A stretch of 33,918 nt of DNA from contig JAKSCO010000097.1 in the NCBI GenBank assembly GCA_022360575.1, forward strand, positions 1-33,918, in the 5' to 3' direction. Numbering within the stretch: the stretch's first letter is position 1; each line of letters starts with the position of its first letter. Both the position numbers and the translations under genes were made by a program. The notes beneath the pieces are model-generated. The model searched no databases, was not told where the DNA came from, and worked only from the letters and a program-made list of their open reading frames with translations. This document shows, piece after piece, positions 8,520 through 16,289 of this stretch. Source of the DNA: Bacteroidales bacterium. GTDB lineage: Bacteria > Bacteroidota > Bacteroidia > Bacteroidales > UBA12077.

Positions 8520-9395
8520 ATGGCAAGTTATTCTATTAAAGAATTAGAAAGGCTTTCAGGTATAAAGGCACATACCATAAGGATTTGGGAAAAGAGATAC
8601 GCGATATTAAAACCAAATCGAACAGATACAAACATCCGTTATTACGGAGATACAGAACTTAAACGTTTACTAAATATTGTGATATTAAATAATTTTGGAA
8701 TTAAAATTTCTAAAATATCAAAACTATCGGATGAAGAAATGAATGATAAGGTTCGTGAGCTTTCAGCAGAATCTTCATCTCCAGGGAATAGTATCGAAAA
8801 TTTAATTATTGCAATGGTCGAAATGAACGAATTTAAGTTCGATAAAATACTTTCTCGTTATATCATGTACGAAGGATTCGAAAATGCTGTTGTTAATGTA
8901 ATGTTTCCGTTTTTCGAACAAATAGGAATTCTTTGGCAAACAGGAAAGATAAATCCGGTACACGAACATTTTGTTTCGAATTTGTTTCGACAGAAATTAA
9001 TTGTTGCTATAGATAATTTAACTGTAACCGACAGTAAGAATGTCGAAAAAGTGGTTCTGTTTTTACCCGAAGGTGAGTATCACGAACTAGCTCTACTTTT
9101 TTATAGCTATTTAATGAAAAAAGCCGGTCGTTTAATATATTATTTAGGCTGTTCTGTTCCTTTTAGCGATTTAGAACAAGTGGTTGAAATGACCGAACCT
9201 GATTACATGTTTTTATCCACTACATCTTCGTTAAACACAAATATTAAAAGTTATATAAATAAAATAGCTAAGAAATTTCCTAATCAGATAATTGGAGTTA
9301 CTGGTTTGCAAGTACAAAACAAAGACATAAAAGCCCCTCAAAACGTGATTAAGGTATCGTCTCCTGCTGATATGAGTAAGTTTTTAAAATCTTAA
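8520..9395 (+). CDS. MerR-family regulator with cobalamin-binding domain (CarH/LitR-like)
   Basis: A 291-residue regulator. Residues 4-70 are a MerR winged helix (YSIKELERLSGIKAHTIRIWEKRY, then NIRYYGDTELKRL). Residues ~90-165 are the helical B12-binding cap and ~175-290 the Rossmann-like B12 domain. Two motifs of the light-sensing CarH group are present: W139 followed by nine residues and E149-H150 (the Wx9EH motif), and E186-Y-H188-E-L-A191, in which His188 matches the lower axial ligand of cobalamin. The last Gly of the usual ExHxxG is Ala here. In CarH, light breaks the adenosylcobalamin-bound tetramer and frees the promoter. The ECF sigma gene follows 268 bp downstream with its own promoter, and a terminator lies just after this gene. 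The B12/light function is inferred from the motifs. Confidence 0.9.
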   Translation: MASYSIKELERLSGIKAHTIRIWEKRYAILKPNRTDTNIRYYGDTELKRLLNIVILNNFGIKISKISKLSDEEMNDKVRELSAESSSPGNSIENLIIAMVEMNEFKFDKILSRYIMYEGFENAVVNVMFPFFEQIGILWQTGKINPVHEHFVSNLFRQKLIVAIDNLTVTDSKNVEKVVLFLPEGEYHELALLFYSYLMKKAGRLIYYLGCSVPFSDLEQVVEMTEPDYMFLSTTSSLNTNIKSYINKIAKKFPNQIIGVTGLQVQNKDIKAPQNVIKVSSPADMSKFLKS

Positions 9396-9413
9396 TTTAT
9401 TTAAAATATTCTT

Positions 9414-9444
9414 AAAAAAGCTCTATTCTTATAGAGCTTTTTTT
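9414..9444 (+). terminator. Intrinsic terminator after the MerR regulator
   Basis: A 13-bp stem (AAAAAAGCTCTAT at 9414-9426 and ATAGAGCTTTTTT at 9431-9443) with a TCTT loop and a T-run starts 18 bp after the stop codon. It separates the regulator transcript from the ECF sigma gene. Confidence 0.85.
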
Positions 9445-9603
9445 GTTTATGCTTACCATCTAAAAGGTTACTTCAAAAAACTTTTTTTTTAATTTAGAAA
9501 GAAAAAGTATATAGGTATCCTAATACCTAAAAAACACTAGGCTTTACCCCGAAATTATTATTTAGAATTGGTCGTATTTTAATATCGCCTTGAGGTTAAG
9601 TAC

Positions 9604-9635
9604 TTGCATTCTACTAGTTTAGTGTTGTATATTTG
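9604..9635 (+). promoter_or_regulatory. Bacteroidota-type promoter of the ECF sigma gene
   Basis: TTG at 9604-9606 (-33) and TATATTTG at 9628-9635 (-7, a full TAnnTTTG match) are 21 nt apart. Transcription would start near 9642, about 20 nt before the ATG at 9664. The -7 box is embedded in the left arm of an 11-bp inverted repeat (9624-9634 / 9652-9662). Confidence 0.6.
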
Positions 9636-9662
9636 TTATGGATTGATAATAAAATATACAAC
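9624..9662. promoter_or_regulatory. Candidate operator: 11-bp inverted repeat over the ECF promoter
   Basis: GTTGTATATTT at 9624-9634 is repeated inverted as AAATATACAAC at 9652-9662, with 17 nt between. The left arm covers the -7 box, and the right arm ends 1 nt before the start codon at 9664. The centre is close to the predicted transcription start, so a full RNA hairpin would not be transcribed and a protein-binding DNA dyad is more likely. The neighbouring MerR regulator is the obvious candidate ligand, which is inference. Confidence 0.5.
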
Positions 9663-9663
9663 T

Positions 9664-10167
9664 ATGACAGCAATAGATTTTAATCATCAATTAATAAGTT
9701 TGGAATCTAAACTTTCCAGATTTGCTCTGAGTTTGACTTCAAATAAAGAAGCAGCTCAGGACTTATTACAAGAAACCTACTTTAAGGCTTTATCTCATAA
9801 AGATAAATTTGTGGGATATTCAAACTTAAAAGCTTGGGCGTTTACTATAATGAAAAATACATTCATTAATAATTACCGTAAACAGCAAAAAGAAAATACG
9901 CATAACGACACAACAAAAAATATGTATTTTCTGAATATGTCTAAAGACATTTTCTCGATTACTCCTGACACTGAATTTACTACGAAAGAAATACTCAAAC
10001 AAATTGACAGTTTACAAGATGAATTTAAACAACCTTTTAAAATGTTCTTGGCTGGGTATAAATACAAAGAAATTTCAGAAGAACTTGGAGTTAAAATAGG
10101 TACGGTAAAAAGTAGAATATTTTTTACCAGAAAAAAATTGATGAAAAGCTTAAAAGACTTCCAGTAG
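9664..10167 (+). CDS. ECF-type RNA polymerase sigma factor
   Basis: A 167-residue sigma-70 family factor with only regions 2 and 4. Region 2 spans about residues 8-75 (ALSLTSNKEAAQDLLQETYFKA; NLKAWAFTIMKNTFINNYRK) and recognises the -10 element and core polymerase. Region 4 spans about 110-160 (EFKQPFKMFLAGYKYKEISEELGVKIGTVKSRIFF) and holds the helix-turn-helix for the -35 element. I use the ATG at 9664 and not the in-frame TTG at 9604, because that TTG is the -33 element of the promoter and the alternative would lie upstream of the transcription start. No anti-sigma gene follows. Together with the upstream CarH-like regulator it resembles the regulatory pair found beside carotenoid genes in many Bacteroidota. 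Confidence 0.93.
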   Translation: MTAIDFNHQLISLESKLSRFALSLTSNKEAAQDLLQETYFKALSHKDKFVGYSNLKAWAFTIMKNTFINNYRKQQKENTHNDTTKNMYFLNMSKDIFSITPDTEFTTKEILKQIDSLQDEFKQPFKMFLAGYKYKEISEELGVKIGTVKSRIFFTRKKLMKSLKDFQ

Positions 10168-10194
10168 TTTGTTTTAATATATGATGTTAATTTT

Positions 10195-10221
10195 AAGGTG
10201 TCTATATGGACACCTTTTTTT
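10195..10221 (+). terminator. Intrinsic terminator after the ECF sigma gene
   Basis: An 8-bp stem (AAGGTGTC / GACACCTT) with a 6-nt loop is followed by a run of T residues, 27 bp after the sigma stop codon. It also separates this transcript from the convergent YrdC-type gene. Confidence 0.82.
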
Positions 10222-10241
10222 GCTAAAAACAACACTCTAAG

Positions 10242-10856
10242 CTAAAATAATAATTCGTCGATACCTTGCCTAAGAATATTTATCTCGTCTGAAGTGCAAT
10301 CGACAACTGTCGATGCTTGATTGTTGCCGTATCCTCCGTCGATAACATGATCGACCTGATTTTCGTATTTTTCATAAATCAACTCCGGATCGGTCATATA
10401 CTCTAATATTTCATCGTCGTCGTGTAGCGATGTAGTCATAAAAGGATGCCCTAATCGATTTACCAGTTCTATTGCAATATTGTTATCGGGAATACGAACC
10501 CCTACTGTTTTCTTTTTAGATTTATAAAAACGCGGAACATTATTATTGGCATTAAGAATAAATGTAAACGGACCAGGAAGATTTCGCTTTAACAATTTAA
10601 ATATAGGATTGCTAATATGTAAAGTAAATTGCGATATTTGGCTTAATTCGCTACAAACTAACGAGAAATTTTCTTTCAAAGCATTTTTTCCCTTTATACG
10701 AACAATTTTATCGAAAGCTTTCGGACTGTTAATATCCCATGCTAAACCATATACTGTATCGGTAGGATAAATTATTAATCCATTATTTTGCAGTGCTTTT
10801 ACGGCCTGAGATATCTCTCGGGGGTTTGGATTATCAGGGTGGATTTTAAGTAACAT
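10242..10856 (-). CDS. Sua5/YciO/YrdC-family protein (threonylcarbamoyl-AMP synthase type)
   Basis: A protein of about 204 residues from the ATG at 10854-10856 (MLLKIHPDNPNPREISQAVK). An in-frame upstream start at 10907 would add 17 residues that look unlike the family. The fold motifs are present: IIYPTDTVYGLAWDI near the N-terminus, KGKNALKENFSLVCSELSQI, LLKRNLPGPFTFIL, KTVGVRIPDN and STVVDCTSDEINILRQG at the end. YrdC/Sua5 members make threonylcarbamoyl-AMP for the t6A modification of ANN-decoding tRNAs. The length without a Sua5 C-terminal domain and the ending fit the YciO branch, whose exact role is less certain. So the biochemical call is at family level only. Confidence 0.85.
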   Translation of the reverse strand: MLLKIHPDNPNPREISQAVKALQNNGLIIYPTDTVYGLAWDINSPKAFDKIVRIKGKNALKENFSLVCSELSQISQFTLHISNPIFKLLKRNLPGPFTFILNANNNVPRFYKSKKKTVGVRIPDNNIAIELVNRLGHPFMTTSLHDDDEILEYMTDPELIYEKYENQVDHVIDGGYGNNQASTVVDCTSDEINILRQGIDELLF

Positions 10857-10934
10857 AATTTTTTTCTTAAAATAGTCAACTGCAAATGTAGTGTATTGCT
10901 TTAACAAAGCAGAGCTTATAATAAGATAAAATAA

Positions 10935-10960
10935 AAAAAGCTACTCGAAAGCAGCTTTTT
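10935..10960 (-). terminator. Intrinsic terminator after the transaldolase gene
   Basis: An 8-bp stem (AAAAAGCT / AGCTTTTT) with a 10-nt loop lies 17 bp past the transaldolase stop on the minus strand and ends in a T-rich run. The A/T-rich flanks could let it work in both directions, but only the minus-strand gene ends here. Confidence 0.7.
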
Positions 10961-10976
10961 ATATAGATGTTATTTT

Positions 10977-11633
10977 TTATCCATTTGCTTTTTTATAGTC
11001 GGCTAAGAATTTTTCTAAACCTATGTCGGTTAAAGGATGTTTTAATAATCCTAAAATTGCATCAAGCGGGCATGTAGCAACATCAGCTCCAGCCTCTAAA
11101 CATTGTACAATATGCATTGTGTGACGTATTGATGCAGCCAATACTTCGGTTTCAAATCCGTAGTAGTTATACATTTCAACAATTTGAGCTATCAATTCAA
11201 CTCCATCAGTCGAGATATCGTCTAAACGTCCGATAAATGGAGATACATAAGTAGCTCCAGCTTTAGCTGCAAGTAATGCCTGACCTACTGAAAATACTAA
11301 TGTACAATTTGTCTTAATTCCTTTGCTCGATAAATATTTTATTGCTTTAATACCATCTTTTATCATTGGAACTTTTACAACAATCTGAGGATGTAATGCT
11401 GCTAACATTTCTCCTTCCTTAATCATCGCTTCGTATTCGGTTGAGATAACCTCGGCACTTACATCACCATCAACAATTTCGCAAATATTTTTGTAATGAT
11501 TTATAATATTTGCTTCTCCACTAATCCCTTCTTTGGCCATCAACGATGGGTTTGTTGTTACTCCATCAAGAACCCCTAAATCTTGTGCTTCCTTTATTTG
11601 ATCAAGGTTTGCTGTATCGATAAAAAACTTCAT
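10977..11633 (-). CDS. Transaldolase of the TalC/FSA subfamily
   Basis: A 218-residue single-domain class I aldolase of the compact transaldolase family: [20 protein letters not shown] at the N-terminus, [14 protein letters not shown], the Schiff-base Lys87 in VVKVPM, then [20 protein letters not shown] and [10 protein letters not shown]. It transfers a dihydroxyacetone unit between sugar phosphates in the pentose phosphate pathway. E. coli fructose-6-phosphate aldolase has Tyr at the position that is Phe133 here (SPFIGR), and Phe is the state of true transaldolases. I therefore favour transaldolase over FSA activity, although databases often use the mixed name. The gene appears to be transcribed alone. 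Confidence 0.93.
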   Translation of the reverse strand: MKFFIDTANLDQIKEAQDLGVLDGVTTNPSLMAKEGISGEANIINHYKNICEIVDGDVSAEVISTEYEAMIKEGEMLAALHPQIVVKVPMIKDGIKAIKYLSSKGIKTNCTLVFSVGQALLAAKAGATYVSPFIGRLDDISTDGVELIAQIVEMYNYYGFETEVLAASIRHTMHIVQCLEAGADVATCPLDAILGLLKHPLTDIGLEKFLADYKKANG

Positions 11634-11886
11634 GTTATTATATTTATAGATTAATATTCTAAATTTGGTGCGAAAATACGGTAAATTTTTCGACTTATAA
11701 AATCTGAAATAAACTCACAATTCGAATCCTTTTAATTTAACAGATAATATCTATTATATGTTTTGTCGTATTTGTTTTTTTATGATTTAATACGACCTAA
11801 TATTTTTTATACGAACAATATATTTTTCTTATAAGCAAATATTTAAACCCGAAATACATTTTCTTTTTGTCAGCAAGTTTACGTAA
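11634..11886. other. Intergenic region with a decayed repeat unit at its right end
   Basis: This AT-rich stretch precedes the transaldolase gene and should hold its promoter, but no full promoter pair was found. The last ~40 bp (about 11846-11886) can be aligned with the 42-bp tandem repeat that follows, with many substitutions and a 1-nt length change. That makes it look like a sixth, degraded unit. No gene is supported here. Confidence 0.5.
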
Positions 11887-12096
11887 AGTACGGAAGGCAC
11901 TTTCTCGCCATCGGCAAGCTTCTGTATTAGTACGGAAGGCACTTTCTCGTCGTCGGCAAGCTTCTGTACTAGTACGGAGGGTTGTTTCTTCTCTGCGGCA
12001 AGCTTCTGTACTAGTACGGAAGGCTGTTTCTTCTCTGCGGCAAGCTTCTGTACTAGTACAGAAGGCTGTTTCAACTCTGCGACAAGCCTCCGTACC
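11887..12096. repeat. Tandem array of five 42-bp units abutting the tenA stop codon
   Basis: Five head-to-tail units of exactly 42 bp start at 11887, 11929, 11971, 12013 and 12055. The inner junctions carry a palindromic core TACTAGTA inside a longer imperfect dyad (CTTCTGTACTAGTACGGAAG), so RNA from either strand can form a hairpin at each unit boundary. The array ends at 12096, and the tenA stop codon occupies 12097-12099 on the minus strand. Units 1-2 and units 3-5 form two sub-types that differ in the middle (CACTTTCTCG against TGTTTCTTCT or close). Because 42 is a multiple of 3, several frames stay open on both strands and give 14-residue peptide repeats. I judge those frames accidental. 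GC content is well above that of the flanks. Confidence 0.95.
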
Positions 12097-12759
12097 TTAT
12101 AAAACCTGGTTATTCGGCAAATTTATAGCTTCGTCGAAAAACATCAATTCATACTCTGTTGATATTTTAAAGCTTTCGACCATTTGTTGTTTATTTTCAG
12201 GATATCTTTGTGCTAAAGCCTCAACTATCTCAATAAATTTAAGTGTGTAAGCCTCGTACTCATCTCCTTTATAGGTATCAATCCATTTTTGGTATACATT
12301 ATCGGGCACCGCTTTACTTACAATATAATTACCTATTTGATTATATATCCAAAAGCAAGGCAACAATGCCGATGCTGCCACCGAATATGACATATCCGAA
12401 GCATGTTTAGTTAAAAAATCGGTATACAATTTTATTACAGGCGACTTTTTATCGGGAGTTTTAATCTTAAAATGAGTAAGAAAATCATTGTGTAATTCTC
12501 GTTCTATTTCGATTGCATCGTTTGCCATTGCACAAAAAAAGTCTTGCTCGTTTTTATCAAGTGCTCTTTTCGATAAAGTTTCTAATGCAAACGCATCATC
12601 TTTTATATATAAAATATCTTGCGATAGATAATGTGAAAAACACGAGTATGGAAGCGTTCCGTTTGCCAACTGAATAACAAATGGATGGTTTTTCATTTTA
12701 TTATAAATGTCATTAACCGAATCCCATAACAATTGAGTAAATATACCTTTAGCGTTCAT
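12097..12759 (-). CDS. tenA: Aminopyrimidine aminohydrolase / thiaminase II
   Basis: A 220-residue all-helical TenA. It hydrolyses aminopyrimidine breakdown products of thiamin to hydroxymethylpyrimidine (HMP) for salvage. The catalytic Cys lies at residue 135 (LLPCFWIY), the same number as in B. subtilis TenA. Asp48 (SQDILYIKDDAFAL) and Glu204 (STEYELMFFDEA) fit the substrate-binding positions of the family. It is the last gene of the TPP-riboswitch operon, placed after thiD with a 102-bp gap that includes a hairpin at 12813-12830. The 42-bp repeat array starts directly after its stop. The HMP it makes would pass to ThiD encoded just upstream. Confidence 0.93.
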   Translation of the reverse strand: MNAKGIFTQLLWDSVNDIYNKMKNHPFVIQLANGTLPYSCFSHYLSQDILYIKDDAFALETLSKRALDKNEQDFFCAMANDAIEIERELHNDFLTHFKIKTPDKKSPVIKLYTDFLTKHASDMSYSVAASALLPCFWIYNQIGNYIVSKAVPDNVYQKWIDTYKGDEYEAYTLKFIEIVEALAQRYPENKQQMVESFKISTEYELMFFDEAINLPNNQVL

Positions 12760-12812
12760 CTGTTTTATATTATTTCTATTATAAAATCGTCTCCTTTATT
12801 GTAAAACACATC

Positions 12813-12830
12813 TCAAGACACATGTCTTGA
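12813..12830 (-). other. Intercistronic hairpin between thiD and tenA
   Basis: An 8-bp perfect stem (TCAAGACA / TGTCTTGA) with a 2-nt loop lies in the gap between thiD and tenA and has no T-run after it on the minus strand. It may be a processing or stability element that lowers or protects tenA message, or a chance dyad. Confidence 0.5.
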
Positions 12831-12861
12831 TACTAATATCATATTACTAAACATCTAAATA

Positions 12862-13671
12862 CTAATCCCAGTATTGATAAAAATGATTTACTGGACCATG
12901 TCCTTTACCTGTCGAAAAATCGGCACCACAAACAATTGCTTTATTAATATATTTTTTTGCATTTCGGGCAGCCTCGTTTAAATCGAATCCGCGAGCTAAA
13001 AATGCAGCAAAAGCCGATGATAATGTACATCCTGTTCCGTGAGTATTTTTCGAACTTGAGCGTTTCGATTTCAACTCGATAATCTCATCCGTTTCGGCAT
13101 TATAGAAAATATCTATTAGTTCGCCGTCTGATAAATGTCCGGCTTTTAACAATACCGACACTTTTCCATCGAGCGAAAGCTCTTTAGCCAAATCGGGTAA
13201 TTGATTCTGATTGGTAATTTTTTTGTCGAGTAAAATCTCTGCTTCGGGAATATTAGGTGTAATAACTCGCGCCAAAGGAATTAATACTTTTTTTAATGAG
13301 CTTATAGCTTCGGATTGCAAAAGGGTATTTCCGGATGTTGATACCATTACTGGATCAAGAACAATATTAGAAATATTAAACTCTTTTAAAGCCTCGCATA
13401 CCGACACTATTGTTTCTGAGTTATGTAACATTCCTATTTTTACACTATCGGTACCTATATCTTCGAGTACAGCTTTAATCTGATTGCTGATTGTTGATAT
13501 CGGAATAGGATGAATATCGGTAACACCCACTGTATTTTGTGCTGTAATAGCTGTAATAGCCGATGTAGCAAAACAACCACAAGCAGATATTGCTTTTATA
13601 TCGGCTTGTATTCCGGCTCCTCCGCCCGAATCGCTTCCGGCAATTGTTAATACTCTTTTATATTTTCTCAT
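12862..13671 (-). CDS. thiD: Hydroxymethylpyrimidine / phosphomethylpyrimidine kinase
   Basis: A ribokinase-like kinase of about 269 residues that phosphorylates HMP twice to HMP-PP. From the ATG at 13669-13671 ([20 protein letters not shown]) the length fits ThiD. An in-frame start at 13713 would add 14 Lys/Ile-rich residues and is less likely. Motifs: [40 protein letters not shown] and the anion-hole/catalytic block [15 protein letters not shown]. The product HMP-PP is joined to the thiazole phosphate by ThiE, encoded upstream in the same operon. It follows thiL after 80 bp. Confidence 0.94.
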   Translation of the reverse strand: MRKYKRVLTIAGSDSGGGAGIQADIKAISACGCFATSAITAITAQNTVGVTDIHPIPISTISNQIKAVLEDIGTDSVKIGMLHNSETIVSVCEALKEFNISNIVLDPVMVSTSGNTLLQSEAISSLKKVLIPLARVITPNIPEAEILLDKKITNQNQLPDLAKELSLDGKVSVLLKAGHLSDGELIDIFYNAETDEIIELKSKRSSSKNTHGTGCTLSSAFAAFLARGFDLNEAARNAKKYINKAIVCGADFSTGKGHGPVNHFYQYWD

Positions 13672-13751
13672 CTGTATATATTTTTCTTTTATTGTTATTT
13701 TATTTGTTTTCAATATCTAATCAATATAGTTTTTACAAAAACCATATTAAG

Positions 13752-14774
13752 CTACGAAAAATGATCGAATCCCATTTTCGAAATAGCAAGTTTCTGCTTG
13801 TTCTTAAACCACGATATTTCGGATCGACCTTCGTTTATTTCGCCAATAAGATATAAAGGTTTGTTAAATTCTTTTTCGAAATCGGCGTTTAACTTGTCGA
13901 AACCCTCAGCATCAACAGTAAAAAGCAATTTATAATCTTCGCCACCACTAGCAGCTATTTCCTGAGCATTCCAATTTTCTTTTTTAGCAATACTGTTTAA
14001 TTCGTTGCTTATAGGCAATTTATCGAGATGTATATCTGCCGATTTCTGCGAAGCTTTTAATATGTGTTTTAAATCCGACGAAATACCATCAGATATATCC
14101 ATCATAGCATGCACCTGTTTGTGTTTTGCCAGCCACATTCCTTCTAATATATTAGGCTCGGGCAAATGATGCTGCTTTATTAATTTTTTATGTACACTGG
14201 TTTGCTCTATTTTGTTAAGTAAAATATTGAGCCCTGCAGCCGAATCGCCCAAGTTATCGGTAACACACACTAGGTCGCCACTACAAGCCATCGATCGCAA
14301 ATGAGTATTCTCTTTTTCGGATATACCAATAACAGCAACATTTATAACTATTTTATCGGGCGATTTTGTTGTATCGCCTCCCATTAATGGCACATTGTAT
14401 TTTTGCGACAATTTGTGATATCCCTCCATAAACCGATCAAGATAATCGATATCAGTGCTTGTCGGAATACCTATTGATAAAAAAGAATACAAAGGTTTTG
14501 CTCCCATTGCAGCTATATCGCTTAAATTTACGGCCAGCGATTTGTAGCCCAACTCAAAGGGTGATATTTCGGTTTTCAGAAAATGAATATCTTCAATCAA
14601 TAAATCGGTTGTTATTACATGATTTTGGGTTTCGTTAATCGAAACAACAGCACAATCGTCGCCAATACCCATATCCGAATCTTTAATCATTTGATCAAAT
14701 TTTGATTCGAACCGATTAATAAATGCAAACTCACCAATATCCTTAATCTGTTTATATTTTTCGTTAATTGACAT
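13752..14774 (-). CDS. thiL: Thiamine-monophosphate kinase
   Basis: A 340-residue kinase of the PurM-like (AIRS) fold that converts thiamin monophosphate to thiamin pyrophosphate, the last step of the pathway. The N-terminal IKDIGEFAFINRF and MGIGDDCAVV (Asp39, Asp40) bind Mg-ATP. NLSDIAAMGAKP, LMGGDTTKSP, LGDSAAGLNIL and MMDISDGISSDLKHIL are the other family blocks, and AASGGEDYKLLFTV lies near the C-terminus. I use the ATG at 14772-14774; the GTG at 14789 would add five residues. A palindrome (CCCCTATAGGGG) lies between thiE and this gene. Its product TPP is the ligand of the riboswitch at 17159-17245, closing a feedback loop. Confidence 0.93.
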   Translation of the reverse strand: MSINEKYKQIKDIGEFAFINRFESKFDQMIKDSDMGIGDDCAVVSINETQNHVITTDLLIEDIHFLKTEISPFELGYKSLAVNLSDIAAMGAKPLYSFLSIGIPTSTDIDYLDRFMEGYHKLSQKYNVPLMGGDTTKSPDKIVINVAVIGISEKENTHLRSMACSGDLVCVTDNLGDSAAGLNILLNKIEQTSVHKKLIKQHHLPEPNILEGMWLAKHKQVHAMMDISDGISSDLKHILKASQKSADIHLDKLPISNELNSIAKKENWNAQEIAASGGEDYKLLFTVDAEGFDKLNADFEKEFNKPLYLIGEINEGRSEISWFKNKQKLAISKMGFDHFS

Positions 14775-14837
14775 TTTATTATGATTCACACTTTTTCTGC
14801 ATAAGAGAATAAAGCTTTGTTAGTCGTATTTATTATT

Positions 14838-14852
14838 TCCCCCTATAGGGGA
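14838..14852. other. GC-rich palindrome between thiE and thiL
   Basis: CCCCTATAGGGG (14840-14851) is a perfect 12-bp palindrome in an AT-rich 92-bp gap between thiE and thiL. On the minus strand it is followed by A-rich sequence and not by a T-run, so it is not a classical terminator. It could tune downstream expression or RNA stability. Confidence 0.4.
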
Positions 14853-14866
14853 TAAAAATTTTATCG

Positions 14867-15499
14867 TTATTTATTTTTGTCAACAATCGATTTTAAATCG
14901 CAAGCTGCTTGTCGAGGATCTTTTTGCGAAACAATTGCCGAAACAACGGCAATTCCATCGGCTCCAGCCTTAATAATATCGGCTGTATTTTGAGTATTTA
15001 TTCCGCCAATAGCAACTGTTTTATGTTTTGTAAACGAGGCTATTTGTTGTATTCCTTCCAGCTCTAAAGGAGTATTTATATCGTGTTTTGTTTGTGTCGA
15101 AAACACAGGCGAAAGACCTATATAATCAACATCTAAATTATTTGCACTACGAGCTTGTTCTACAGTTTCGACCGATAAACCTATTATTTTATTCTTACCC
15201 AATATTTCGCGTGCAATATGATATGGTATATCGCTTTGCCCAATATGTAAACCTTCGGCATCAACAGCCAAAGCAATATCTAGGCGATCGTTTATAATTA
15301 AAGGAATATTTAAAGGTTTGAGTGTTTGTTTTAGCTCTATGGCTAAATTATAAAATTCGCGAGTAGAAATATTTTTCTCGCGCAATTGCACCATTGTAAC
15401 TCCGCCTTTTATAGCTTGTTCGACAATATATTGGTGCGACCGACCAAGAGATAATTCTCGGTCGGTTACAAGATATAAACTTACATCACAATTATTCAT
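14867..15499 (-). CDS. thiE: Thiamine-phosphate synthase
   Basis: A 210-residue TIM-barrel enzyme that couples HMP-PP with hydroxyethylthiazole phosphate to give thiamin monophosphate. Motifs: [17 protein letters not shown] (pyrophosphate and substrate loop), [47 protein letters not shown] and [11 protein letters not shown] with [11 protein letters not shown]. The size and all blocks are normal. Its start overlaps the end of thiM by 8 bp, which points to translational coupling of the two steps that supply and use thiazole phosphate. Confidence 0.95.
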   Translation of the reverse strand: MNNCDVSLYLVTDRELSLGRSHQYIVEQAIKGGVTMVQLREKNISTREFYNLAIELKQTLKPLNIPLIINDRLDIALAVDAEGLHIGQSDIPYHIAREILGKNKIIGLSVETVEQARSANNLDVDYIGLSPVFSTQTKHDINTPLELEGIQQIASFTKHKTVAIGGINTQNTADIIKAGADGIAVVSAIVSQKDPRQAACDLKSIVDKNK

Positions 15500-16289
15500 A
15501 GCTTAATTTTAATCGCGAGTTGATATCATCGGCACTAATGTTATACAGCTGATTTAAGAAATTTACCTGCATCGATCCGGGACCTTTGGATTCGCGAGCA
15601 GCTATTTCGCCACAAATACCCATTACAGCCATTGCCGCGCTTGTTGCTTCGAGCATATTGCCTTCGACTCCGGCAAAAGCTCCTATTACAGCAGTTGCTG
15701 TACATCCCATACCTGTAACTTTTGTCATTATTGGCGATCCATTTTTAATACAAACAACATCTTTTCCGTTTGTTATAAAATCTGTTTCGCCACTAATAAC
15801 AACAACAGCACCTGTTTCGTTAGCCAGTTTTTTTGCCGAATCTAAAGCCGAATCGGCCGACTGAGTACTATCAACTCCTTTTGTTTTTATATTGGCATTG
15901 CTTAAAGCCATTATTTCAGAAGCATTACCTCTGATAACCGAAGGTTTGCTGTGAGTAATAATTTGAGTAGCAACAGTAGTACGATAAGCTGTAGCACCAA
16001 CACCTACAGGATCGAAAATAACAGGAGTGCCTTTTTCATTTGCCTTTTTTCCTGCTGTAATCATTGCTTCAACCCAATTTTTGCTTAAAGTACCCATATT
16101 AATAACTAAAGCCGAAGCTATAGTTACCATATCTTCGACCTCCTCAATAGCATGAGCCATAACCGGAGATGCTCCTAAAGAAAGTAAAGCATTTGCTGTA
16201 TTGTTCATTACTACATAATTGGTAATATTATGTACAAGAGGCGAATTTGTACGTACTTTTTCTAAAGCCGAAATAATATTTTCTTTCAT
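15492..16289 (-). CDS. thiM: Hydroxyethylthiazole kinase
   Basis: A 265-residue ribokinase-fold enzyme that phosphorylates the salvaged thiazole alcohol. Motifs: [64 protein letters not shown] and the C-terminal anion hole [15 protein letters not shown]. The gene overlaps thiE by 8 bp. An 88-bp gap before it contains an unusual purine-rich stretch on the coding strand (GGGATGAGTGGGAGCGAGGA) whose role is unknown. The presence of thiM, thiE, thiD and tenA, and the lack of thiC and thiG in this operon, describe a salvage set; whether de novo genes lie elsewhere cannot be told. Confidence 0.95.
   Translation of the reverse strand: MKENIISALEKVRTNSPLVHNITNYVVMNNTANALLSLGASPVMAHAIEEVEDMVTIASALVINMGTLSKNWVEAMITAGKKANEKGTPVIFDPVGVGATAYRTTVATQIITHSKPSVIRGNASEIMALSNANIKTKGVDSTQSADSALDSAKKLANETGAVVVISGETDFITNGKDVVCIKNGSPIMTKVTGMGCTATAVIGAFAGVEGNMLEATSAAMAVMGICGEIAARESKGPGSMQVNFLNQLYNISADDINSRLKLSYE

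Noticed and set aside
9604..9663. Longer ECF sigma start at the in-frame TTG
   Set aside because: The TTG is the -33 element of the promoter and lies before the predicted transcription start, so the ATG at 9664 is preferred.
8520..10856. Carotenoid biosynthesis genes beside the MerR/ECF pair
   Set aside because: The next gene is a convergent YrdC-family protein. No phytoene synthase or desaturase motif is present anywhere in the window.
10857..10907. Longer start of the YrdC-type protein
   Set aside because: The extra 17 residues are not typical of the family, and the ATG at 10856 gives the expected N-terminus MLLKIHPDNP.
11829..12250. Repeat-peptide frames on both strands (PSVLVQKLAAEK and RQASVLVRKALS)
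   Set aside because: They exist because the 42-bp unit is a multiple of three and its dyads are open on both strands. They run into tenA or degraded DNA, with no sensible start, and were treated as products of the DNA repeat.
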